Below, piece after piece: positions 36,744-44,767 of a stretch of DNA of 64,000 nt (the first letter of the stretch is position 1; each line of letters opens with the position of its first letter). The notes under the pieces were generated by a model. That model saw nothing but the letters and a program-made list of their open reading frames with translations. It had not been told where the DNA came from and did no database searches. This stretch comes from Rhizobiaceae bacterium (GTDB taxonomy: Bacteria; Pseudomonadota; Alphaproteobacteria; Rhizobiales; Rhizobiaceae): NCBI GenBank assembly GCA_017640615.1, contig JAEPQK010000006.1:62001-126000 (forward strand). The letters run 5' to 3'. The translations under genes and the position numbers were made by a program.

Positions 36744-37331
36744 CTAGGCCACGTCGTAGCCGGTTTCTTCTGCAGCATGGCAGAGCGTCGTGAAAAACGC
36801 CCGCGCGAAAGAGCGGAAGACGATCACGTCGAACTGGTTTCTTCCGGTGCGCTGTATCTGCGCGAATATCTCGTGATGGCTTGTCGAGCAGCCGTTTGAA
36901 ACGGGGAATGCGTCGACAGAAAAATCGACCGCGAACAGCTTCGACAGAACCCATTCGGCACGCGGGCCGGCGACACGGATCACGGTGCGGCCATGCGAGA
37001 GGTCGTTGACCGCGCCGGTTTCGATGCCGATCGCAGACTTGAGCTCCGCCGCGAGGCCTTCCTTGTCGTCGATAACAAGCCAGCGGCGCGGCGCGAAGCC
37101 GAGACCGGCCTTACCGGATTTCACGACGCCTGCGCGCGGCTTGTCCGGCAGGGCAAGACCGGTAACCGACTTGATGGCGGCAAGTGCAGCCTTCTCGGTT
37201 CCGGGCCAGGCGACGATTTCGACAATCGAGCCCGGCCGCGTTTCGGAAAGCGTCACGCCGGCGGCATCGGCCACATTGCCGTGGCGGCCGGGTTTATAGG
37301 CCGTACCCAAAGGGGATTCGCGCTCAACCAT
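36744..37331 (-). CDS. soxG: Sarcosine oxidase gamma subunit
   Basis: 195 aa gamma subunit of heterotetrameric sarcosine oxidase. It has the expected GVTLSETRPGSIVEIVAWPG start, the RRWLVIDDKEGLAAELKSAIG middle and the DLSHGRTVIRVAGPRAEWVLSKLFAVDFSVDAFP segment, and ends RSFARAFFTTLCHAAEETGYDV. It overlaps the soxA stop by 8 bp, so translation is coupled. It contributes to the channel between the flavin and folate sites. Confidence 0.92.
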   Translation of the reverse strand: MVERESPLGTAYKPGRHGNVADAAGVTLSETRPGSIVEIVAWPGTEKAALAAIKSVTGLALPDKPRAGVVKSGKAGLGFAPRRWLVIDDKEGLAAELKSAIGIETGAVNDLSHGRTVIRVAGPRAEWVLSKLFAVDFSVDAFPVSNGCSTSHHEIFAQIQRTGRNQFDVIVFRSFARAFFTTLCHAAEETGYDVA

Positions 37332-40326
37332 GCATGCGGCTCCCCTCGGGGTCGAAGAAATGGTGGCTCACAATTTCGACCGGCCCGTAGCGATTGCGCA
37401 GAGGGTCGGCGACGAATGCGCGCTGGCCGTGGCGCGCCTTGCCGCCCCTGACGAGCGCCAGCGCTATGTATTTCGCAAGCACCGGCGAATAGCAGAAGGC
37501 GGTGACATGGCCGATGCTCTCATTAGGCTCGGCGCGGCTATTGTCTTCCACGATGTGTGCGCCGCCGCCGAGCGGCTGACCATCGAGAGCAATCAGGCCG
37601 ACAAGGCGGATGCGCTCTTCATCCGCCAGGCCTTCGCGATCCATCATGGCCGAGCCGACGAAGGGTTTTTTCTTCGACAGCATCCAGTCGAGATAAAGGT
37701 CGCGCGCTGTCACGCGTCCATCGATCTCGGCACCCGTAACGTGGCCTTTCTCGATGCGCAGCGTGCCCAGCGCCTCCATGCCATAAGGCAGGATGCCGAA
37801 GGGTTCGCCCGCCGCCATCAGCGCTTCCCAGACATGCGTTCCGTGGCCGGCGCCGCAATAGACTTCGTAGGCGAGTTCGCCCGAGAAAGAGAGGCGGCAG
37901 ATCATCACCGGGGCGCCGTCGAACTCGCCGTAGACGATACCCATGAAGGGCAGCGTTTCGTTGTCGACCTTGGTGCCTTTCACCACGCGTTCCAGTACCC
38001 GGCGTGAATCCGGCCCGGAGATTGCAGCACCTGCCCACTGATCGCTGACGGAGGTAAGCGCGACTTTGAGGCCCGGCCAGTGAACGTCGAGCAGGCATTC
38101 CAGATGTTGCATGACCTTGCCGGCAGCGGCGGTCGTCGTGGTCATCAGAAAGTCGGTCTCGCCGAGCCGCCAGGTGGTGCCATCGTCGAGCACCAGTCCG
38201 TCCTCGCGCAGCATTAAGCCGTAGCGCGCCTTGCCGACCGGAAGTGTGGAGAATTTGTTGGTGTAGACACGGTCGAGAAATTCGGCCGCGTCCGGCCCCT
38301 GAACGGCAATTTTGCCGAGCGTCGAAACATCCACCATGCCGACGCCGGCGCGCACGGTTTTTGCCTCGCGCACATAAGCCTGCTCAAGCGTTTCGCCGGG
38401 CAGGGCATAAATGCGGGGCCGGTGCCACAGACCGGCGGGCATCATCTCAGCGCCGCGCTCGATATGCCAGTCATGCATCGGTGTCAGCCGGTCGGGGCTG
38501 ACGTCGCCGGTACGCTCCGCCGCCAGCGCGCCGAGCGCAACCGGCGCAAAGGGCGGGCGGAAGCGGGTGGTGCCGGTCTCGGGAATGGAAATGCCGCGCG
38601 CTTCTGCCATGATGGCAAGACCGGGCACATTCGAGGTCTTGCCCTGGTCAGTCGCCATGCCGAGCGTGGTGTAGCGCTTCAGATGTTCGACGGACAGAAA
38701 TCCCTCGCGATGCGCGAGACGCACATCCTCGGCCGTCACGTCGAGCTGATGATCGACGAGCGCCTTGCCCTTGCCATCCGCGGTACGGATTTCGAAAACC
38801 GGCGCAGGGAAGGGATCGAGCGTTGGTGCCTCGACCTTCGCCACTTGCGCACGCGAGGCGCGACCGCCGGCTGCCTTCAACCCCGCATTTCGGCCGTTGC
38901 GAAGCGCGTCGGCGGTGTTGGTGTCGCCAGAGAACGCGCCGGCGCCAAGCCATGGCTGGGCGGGGTCCGGGGGCAGAAAAGCCTGCAGATCGTCATTCCA
39001 TTTGGGTGCCGCACCCGCTTGGCTCGCAAGGTGTATTGCAGGCGACCAGCCACCGGACATGGCCAGGCAATCGACCGAGATCGAACGCTTCGCGCCCGAG
39101 GCCGAGCCGGTCACCGGGTCGAGCTGCTGCACGGTGATGCCGCTTAGCTCCTTGCCGCCGCTGGTCGCGCTGACAGCCTGGCCGAGCAACAATTCGCCGC
39201 CGGCCCTTTCGGCCAGCTCGCGTGCGCCGGCAGATATGACCTGGCGCGTATCGACGATTGCGGCAATCGTCGCGCCCGCAGATGCCAGCTCGGCGGCTGC
39301 GGCATATGCGGTGTCATTATTGGTGAAAATTGCGATCCGCTTCCCTGGCAGCACACCGAATTCGGCGGCATAGCGTTGCGCGGCACCGGCCAGCATGACG
39401 CCCGGGCGATCATTGCCCGGAAAGACGATGGGTCGTTCGAACGCGCCGGTCGCCAGCACCACGGTGTCGGCGCGGATCACCCAATGGCGCTGGTGTGGCG
39501 CGCCGGGCGTTGCGACCGGCTGATGATCGCCGACGCGTTCAAGCGCCGCCAATGTGTTGCCGTCATAGTAGCCCCAGACATGAGTACGCGTGAGCAGGCG
39601 CACATTGTCCATATCGGCCAAGGCTTCCGCTTCGCCTGCAGCCCATTCGGCGGCAGGTTTGCCAGCAATCGTCTCGCCCGACCATTTGGCGGAGCCGCCG
39701 GCAACGGGATCGAGTTCAGTCACAATCACGCGCTTGCCCTGTTCGGCAGCTGCGCGGGCGGCGGCAAGACCCGCCGGACCGGAGCCGACGACGAGCATGT
39801 CGCAATAGGCGTTCATGCGCTGGTAGCGCGCAGTCTCCGGTTCATGGTCGGCGCGGCCAAGGCCTGCGGCGCGGCGGATGAACCACTCGCAGAACATCCA
39901 GAAGCGCGTGCCGCGCAGCGGACCGACGACCGGTCCCATGAAAGTCTTGTAGTAGAAGCCGGCCGAAAACACCTTGCCCGCCGGCTGGTTCGCCGCACCG
40001 ACATCGAAGGCAAGTGAGGGAAAGCGGTTCTGGCTCTCCGCGACCAGCCCGTCGTAAATCTCAAGCTGTGTGGCGGGAATGTTGGCATCGCGCTTTTTGC
40101 CGCGCAGCACAGTTACCAGCGCGTTGGGCTCGTCGATGCCGGCGGTCAGCACGCCGCGCGGCCGGTGATATTTGAACGAGCGTCCGAAGAGCGTCACGCC
40201 TTGTGCGAGCAGCGCAGAGGCAAGCGTGTCGCCCGGGTGACCGGAATAGCGCTTGCCATCGAACGAGAAGGAGATTGTGCGGTTGCGGTCGATACGGCCG
40301 CGATCTGCAATACGCCGGCCGCTCAT
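37324..40326 (-). CDS. soxA: Sarcosine oxidase alpha subunit
   Basis: 1000 aa. N-terminal ferredoxin-like domain without cysteines (FSFDGKRYSGHPGDTLASALLAQGV, KYHRPRGVLTAG). A NAD-binding Rossmann domain follows (MLVVGSGPAGLAAARAAAEQGKRVIVTE). The C-terminal half is a GcvT-like folate domain (LGKIAVQGPDAAEFLDRVYTNKFS, GELAYEVYCGAG), where the methylene group from sarcosine is passed to tetrahydrofolate. ATGA overlap with soxD and 8-bp overlap with soxG. Confidence 0.97.
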   Translation of the reverse strand: MSGRRIADRGRIDRNRTISFSFDGKRYSGHPGDTLASALLAQGVTLFGRSFKYHRPRGVLTAGIDEPNALVTVLRGKKRDANIPATQLEIYDGLVAESQNRFPSLAFDVGAANQPAGKVFSAGFYYKTFMGPVVGPLRGTRFWMFCEWFIRRAAGLGRADHEPETARYQRMNAYCDMLVVGSGPAGLAAARAAAEQGKRVIVTELDPVAGGSAKWSGETIAGKPAAEWAAGEAEALADMDNVRLLTRTHVWGYYDGNTLAALERVGDHQPVATPGAPHQRHWVIRADTVVLATGAFERPIVFPGNDRPGVMLAGAAQRYAAEFGVLPGKRIAIFTNNDTAYAAAAELASAGATIAAIVDTRQVISAGARELAERAGGELLLGQAVSATSGGKELSGITVQQLDPVTGSASGAKRSISVDCLAMSGGWSPAIHLASQAGAAPKWNDDLQAFLPPDPAQPWLGAGAFSGDTNTADALRNGRNAGLKAAGGRASRAQVAKVEAPTLDPFPAPVFEIRTADGKGKALVDHQLDVTAEDVRLAHREGFLSVEHLKRYTTLGMATDQGKTSNVPGLAIMAEARGISIPETGTTRFRPPFAPVALGALAAERTGDVSPDRLTPMHDWHIERGAEMMPAGLWHRPRIYALPGETLEQAYVREAKTVRAGVGMVDVSTLGKIAVQGPDAAEFLDRVYTNKFSTLPVGKARYGLMLREDGLVLDDGTTWRLGETDFLMTTTTAAAGKVMQHLECLLDVHWPGLKVALTSVSDQWAGAAISGPDSRRVLERVVKGTKVDNETLPFMGIVYGEFDGAPVMICRLSFSGELAYEVYCGAGHGTHVWEALMAAGEPFGILPYGMEALGTLRIEKGHVTGAEIDGRVTARDLYLDWMLSKKKPFVGSAMMDREGLADEERIRLVGLIALDGQPLGGGAHIVEDNSRAEPNESIGHVTAFCYSPVLAKYIALALVRGGKARHGQRAFVADPLRNRYGPVEIVSHHFFDPEGSRMHG

Positions 40327-40637
40327 GACGCTGCCTTTCGGCGCGACGGGCTCTTACGTTTGCTCGCGGTTTTCGGCGATTGCTTCTCGCCGGCAAAGGC
40401 AACCGAGTGGATGACGTGGTTTACCGTGTCGCGCTCCACGACCAGATGCGCTCGGCAGCCGCCCGAATGCTGCCACAGCTCACGGTGTCTTCCGGCCGGG
40501 TTGGCGCGGTCATAGACGAAGGCGTTCCAGGCATTCTGATCGATGGATGCGGGGTCAGGGCGCTCAACAGTGGCGTCACCCTGATAGGTGAATTCGACTA
40601 CGTCGCGCTGGCCGCAATAGGGACATGAGATTCGCAT
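40323..40637 (-). CDS. soxD: Sarcosine oxidase delta subunit
   Basis: 104-aa zinc-binding delta subunit. Ligands Cys5 and Cys8 (ISCPYCGQ), His57 and Cys61 (LWQHSGGCRAHL) are all present. The body has VEFTYQGDATVERPDP and AFVYDRANPAGRHRELWQH. A Lys/Arg-rich tail follows. It is 9 bp after soxB, and its stop overlaps the soxA start by 4 bp. Confidence 0.96.
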   Translation of the reverse strand: MRISCPYCGQRDVVEFTYQGDATVERPDPASIDQNAWNAFVYDRANPAGRHRELWQHSGGCRAHLVVERDTVNHVIHSVAFAGEKQSPKTASKRKSPSRRKAAS

Positions 40638-40646
40638 CGCTTTTCC

Positions 40647-41906
40647 CTAGTGCAGCCGGGGCGTTGCGCCCTGGCCCTTCTCGTCGATGAGGATGCCGCG
40701 GTGGAAGCGGTCGAGCGTGTAAGGCGCATTGATCTCATGCGGCTCGTCGCGCGCGATGGTCCAGGCGAATGAGAAGCCCGATGCGGGCGTCGCCTTGAAG
40801 CCGCCATAGCACCAGCCGCAGTTGAGATACATGCCGGGGAGGGGGCCTGTGGTTATGATCGGCGAGCCGTCCATCGACATGTCCATCACGCCGCCCCAGG
40901 AGCGCAGCAGGCGCACACGCGCGACGGAGGGGAACATTGCGACCATCTCGCTCATCACTTCTTCCACGATAGGCAGATTGCCGCGCTGCGCGTAGGAGTT
41001 GTAGCCGTCAATATTGCCGCCGAAGACCAGTCCGCCCTTGTCCGATTGGGACATATAGAGGTGGCCCGCACCCCAGGTGACGACCGTATCGACGAATGGT
41101 TTGAGCGATTCCGACACGAATGCCTGTAGCACATGGCTCTCGATGGGCAGCTTGTCGATCCCGGCGCGTTTCATGACCCGACCTGTGCTGCCGGCTACGG
41201 CAACAGCGGTTTTTGCAGCGCGGATTTCGCCGCGCGTTGTCGTGACGCCGGTGATGCGGTCTCCATCGCGCAGGAATCCGGTCACCTCACAGTTTTCGAT
41301 GATGTCGACGCCGCGCCGGTCCGCGCCGCGCGCATAACCCCAGGCAACCGCGTCATGACGAGCGGTTCCGGCACGCGGCTGCATCAGCCCGCCGACAACC
41401 GGAAAGCGTGCGGAGCCGGAGACGTCGAGGCCGGGAATGGTGCGGCCGATCTCTTCCGGGCTCAGCCACTCGGCATCGCCACCTGAGAGGCGCATGGCAT
41501 TGCCACGTCGAATGTAATCGTCGGCCTGAGCCGGCGAATGCGCCAGGTTCAGGATGCCGCGTTGGGAAAACATCACATTGTAATTCAGCTCATGCGACAG
41601 GTTTTCCCATAGCTTCATGGAGAAGCCGTAGAAGCGCGTCGAGGCCGGCAGCAGATAGTTGGAGCGCACGATCGTGGTGTTGCGGCCGACATTGCCGGAG
41701 CCCAGCCAGCCCTTTTCAAGCACCGCCACATTGGAGATGCCGTGCTCGGCGGCGAGGTAGTAGGCGGTTGCGAGGCCGTGCCCGCCGCCGCCGATAATGA
41801 TGACGTCATAGGATGGTTTCGGCTCCGGCTTGCGCCATGCCGGCTTCCAATCCCGGTTTCCGTTGAATGCGTTCCGCAGAAGCGAAAAAGCTGAATATTC
41901 CGCCAT
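40647..41906 (-). CDS. soxB: Sarcosine oxidase beta subunit
   Basis: Flavoprotein subunit that oxidises sarcosine, about 419 aa from ATG 41906 after GGAAGGA; the 37 extra residues of the open frame are not credible. FAD-binding motif YDVIIIGGGGHGLATAYYLA, then VAVLEKGWLGSGNVGRNTTIVRSNYLL, the region around the covalent FMN His. The C-terminus has MYLNCGWCYGGFKATPASGFSFAWTIA. First gene of soxBDAG, with a perfect 18-bp palindrome 31 bp upstream. Confidence 0.96.
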   Translation of the reverse strand: MAEYSAFSLLRNAFNGNRDWKPAWRKPEPKPSYDVIIIGGGGHGLATAYYLAAEHGISNVAVLEKGWLGSGNVGRNTTIVRSNYLLPASTRFYGFSMKLWENLSHELNYNVMFSQRGILNLAHSPAQADDYIRRGNAMRLSGGDAEWLSPEEIGRTIPGLDVSGSARFPVVGGLMQPRAGTARHDAVAWGYARGADRRGVDIIENCEVTGFLRDGDRITGVTTTRGEIRAAKTAVAVAGSTGRVMKRAGIDKLPIESHVLQAFVSESLKPFVDTVVTWGAGHLYMSQSDKGGLVFGGNIDGYNSYAQRGNLPIVEEVMSEMVAMFPSVARVRLLRSWGGVMDMSMDGSPIITTGPLPGMYLNCGWCYGGFKATPASGFSFAWTIARDEPHEINAPYTLDRFHRGILIDEKGQGATPRLH

Positions 41907-41937
41907 AGTTCCTTCCGTTCGGCACGGAGCCGACGCT

Positions 41938-41955
41938 TCGAACCTATAGGTTCGA
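41938..41955. promoter_or_regulatory. 18-bp perfect palindrome upstream of soxB
   Basis: TCGAACCTATAGGTTCGA is identical on both strands and lies 31 bp before the soxB ATG, within the 196-bp divergent region to the MscS gene. The position and symmetry suggest the operator of a dimeric regulator of the sox operon. The regulator is not identified. Confidence 0.55.
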
Positions 41956-42102
41956 GGCCGAATGTACGCAACATATGCGCCGCGGGCTTTCACAAAGCCG
42001 ACCACCTTGACCGGCATTGGATCGACTCCACGGCGCCTTGCCCCTGCGGGCCGCGCCGCCTATCAATGGCGCTTCGAGCGAACGGTAGATTCAGCGAGAA
42101 CC

Positions 42103-44646
42103 ATGGCCGCAGCCGCATTGTCCCGATTGTTCACAATACTGGCTGTGCTTTTCGTTTTCGCCGTGTCAGCGCCCGCTGCGCTGGCGCAACAGGCGGACGC
42201 GCCCGCTGCGAGCTCAGACACCTCGGCGGCCGCCAACGCCGCAGCGACCGCCGCTCGGGTGGAAGAGCAACTGGCAGCGGTGCGCACGCTCGCGACCGAG
42301 GTCGATACGCTCGAAAACCGCATGCGAAACGAGACCAGCGACGATACCGAGCTGGTGGCGATCCGCAACGAACTTGAGGCACTGAGCATCCGGCTCGATG
42401 CCAGCCGCACGGTTTTCGCGCCGCGCCTGCAGGAGATCAATCACCGCCTCGATCAGATCGGTCCGCCAGGCGACGACAACACCGAACCGGAAGCGCTGAA
42501 GGAAGAGCGAACGCAGTTGCTGGAAGAGAAGGCGGATATCAACGCCTTCCTCGGTGAAGTCGAGAATCTTGGCCAGAGGATCGACCGGCTTACCAAAGAG
42601 ATTGCGCAGATCAGGCGCGATCTTTTCGCCCGCCAACTTACGAAGCGCTACAATGTTTCCGATGCCCTCAGCTTCAAGACGCTCGGCGATTTCGTCTCCG
42701 AATTGGAGCGGCTGCGGCAAACGGTTGGATCGTGGCTGCAATTCATACTGCGCTTCAAACTCAATGCGACGCTGCTTGCAGGCTTCATATCCTTTGCAGC
42801 CGCGGCAGTGCTTTTCTACGGCGGGCGACGGCTCTTCGGGTCGCTGATATTTGCTGATCCGCTCGTCGAAGAGCCATCGTATCTTAGCCGCCTCTCAGTT
42901 GCGTTCTGGTCGACCCTGCTGCCGTCGCTGGCGCTCGCTGTGTTCCTTGGAACCAGCTACGCTCTGATGGCCTATTTCGACATACTGTGGCCCGACATTG
43001 CGCGGATGTTGAGCACGTTTTTCAACGTTGTCGCGACGGTCTTCCTTGTTAACCGGCTCGCACATGCGCTGTTTTCACCCGGCCTGCCGAACTGGAGCCT
43101 CATCCCGGTTGCACCGGGAGCTGCCCGCAAGCTCTACTGGTTCGTCTGGGTCACCTCGATCGCGACCGGCTTCGATTTCATCTTCTCGCGCGTCAACGAT
43201 GTGCTCGGTTCACCCCTATCGCTGACGGTCGCCAAGAGCCTGGTCGCGACCTTCGTCGTCGGCGTTCTCGTGATCCTCATCGCTCTGGTAAGGCCATTCC
43301 GGCATGAAGACGGTTCACCGAAGGCCTGGCCGCGCTGGCTCATCTATCCGCTTCTTGCGCTTGGGTTGAGCACCATTCTTGCCGGTGTTCTTGGCTATAT
43401 CGGCCTAGCGCGCTTCATCTCGCAGCAGATCGTGGTCACCGGCGCCATCTTGGCCACGATGTATATCGGCCACATGACCGCGCGTGCGGTGTCGGATCTG
43501 GGCGCGATCAGAAAGACCGCGTTCGGCCAGTGGCTGGACCGCAACTTCGAATCAAATCAGACGCTGGAAGACCAGCTCGGCCTGCTTTTCAGTGTGTCGA
43601 TCAATCTCATGGTCGTTGCGATCGGCATCCCACTGATCCTGCTGCAATGGGGTTTTCAGTGGGGCGACATCACTACCTGGGCGCTGCGGTCGCTGCGGCA
43701 AATCCAGATCGGCTCCGTGTCGTTCTCCATTCTGGATGTGCTGACGGGCATCCTTGTCTTCGTTATCGGCTATTTCGTCACGCGCTGGTTCCAGCGCTGG
43801 CTCGACGGATCGGTGATGACCCGCGGGCGGGTCGACGCAGGCGTACGCAATTCGATCAAGACCGTTGTCGGCTACACGGGTATCGCCATCGCTATTCTGA
43901 TCGGCGTGTCGGCGGCAGGCATCAACCTCTCCAGTCTTGCGCTGGTTGCGGGTGGCCTGTCGCTCGGTGTCGGTTTCGGTCTCCAGAACATCGTTTCCAA
44001 TTTTGTTTCGGGGCTCATCCTGCTTGTGGAGCGACCGTTCAAGAGCGGTGACTGGATCGTCGCCGGCGGCGTTAGCGGTACGGTGAAAAAGATCAGCGTC
44101 CGGGCGACCGAGATCGAGACTTTCCAGCGCCAGTCGGTCATCCTGCCGAACTCAGAGCTCATCAATTCAGCGGTCGGCAACTGGACGCACAGGAATCGGC
44201 TCGGGCGCATCGATATTCCGATAGGGGTCAGTTACGACGCCAATCCGCGTCGGGTTCACGCGATCCTGACAGAGATTGCCGCCGCGCACCCCACGATCCT
44301 AAAGAACCCTGAGCCGATGGTGGTGTTCAAGGATTTCGGCGATTCCTCGCTCAACTTCGAGATACGCTTCTTTCTCGCCGATGTGATGTCGCAGCTTGCT
44401 ATCCAGAACGACATCCGCTTCGCCATTTATGACCGGCTCAAGGAGGAGGGGATCGAGATTCCGTTCCCGCAACGCGACCTGCATATTCGCACGGGCGGCC
44501 TTGGCGCGCCGGCGTCCCAGACCGCCGAAAAGGACGCAAAGGACGACGCTGCATCGGAAACCGACCCGAAAAAGCTGTTCCCGGGCGCAGAACCCGCAAA
44601 ACCGAAGCGCAGGCGCAAGCCGCGTGGTCACGCAGGCGACGAATAG
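42103..44646 (+). CDS. MscS-family mechanosensitive channel with DUF3772 periplasmic region
   Basis: About 847 aa from ATG 42103, which gives a clean signal peptide (LFTILAVLFVFAVSAPAALAQ). Residues about 40-220 are a periplasmic coiled-coil region of DUF3772 type (RVEEQLAAVRTLATEVDTLENRM, LNHRLDQIG). Some ten membrane helices follow. The MscS pore and vestibule are NLSSLALVAGGLSLGVGFGLQNIVSNFVSGLILLVERPFKSGDWI and QRQSVILPNSELINSAVGNWTHRN. It ends in a Lys/Arg-rich tail. It probably releases solutes on osmotic downshift, sensible next to betaine catabolism. Divergent from soxB. Confidence 0.92.
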   Translation: MAAAALSRLFTILAVLFVFAVSAPAALAQQADAPAASSDTSAAANAAATAARVEEQLAAVRTLATEVDTLENRMRNETSDDTELVAIRNELEALSIRLDASRTVFAPRLQEINHRLDQIGPPGDDNTEPEALKEERTQLLEEKADINAFLGEVENLGQRIDRLTKEIAQIRRDLFARQLTKRYNVSDALSFKTLGDFVSELERLRQTVGSWLQFILRFKLNATLLAGFISFAAAAVLFYGGRRLFGSLIFADPLVEEPSYLSRLSVAFWSTLLPSLALAVFLGTSYALMAYFDILWPDIARMLSTFFNVVATVFLVNRLAHALFSPGLPNWSLIPVAPGAARKLYWFVWVTSIATGFDFIFSRVNDVLGSPLSLTVAKSLVATFVVGVLVILIALVRPFRHEDGSPKAWPRWLIYPLLALGLSTILAGVLGYIGLARFISQQIVVTGAILATMYIGHMTARAVSDLGAIRKTAFGQWLDRNFESNQTLEDQLGLLFSVSINLMVVAIGIPLILLQWGFQWGDITTWALRSLRQIQIGSVSFSILDVLTGILVFVIGYFVTRWFQRWLDGSVMTRGRVDAGVRNSIKTVVGYTGIAIAILIGVSAAGINLSSLALVAGGLSLGVGFGLQNIVSNFVSGLILLVERPFKSGDWIVAGGVSGTVKKISVRATEIETFQRQSVILPNSELINSAVGNWTHRNRLGRIDIPIGVSYDANPRRVHAILTEIAAAHPTILKNPEPMVVFKDFGDSSLNFEIRFFLADVMSQLAIQNDIRFAIYDRLKEEGIEIPFPQRDLHIRTGGLGAPASQTAEKDAKDDAASETDPKKLFPGAEPAKPKRRRKPRGHAGDE

Positions 44647-44767
44647 CGCTTCGAGCTTGAGCAGGGGCAAGGTCGCGCGGCACGTGTTCGATGTCGCAAT
44701 CAGGCTTCAACCGGGTTGGCGGGCCGCTTTATAGTCGCGCCGCAATTCGAATAGCGGAGCCGCGAGC

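Noticed and set aside
41962..42102. N-terminal extension of the MscS channel
   Set aside because: It precedes a proper signal peptide at 42103 and overlaps the sox promoter region.
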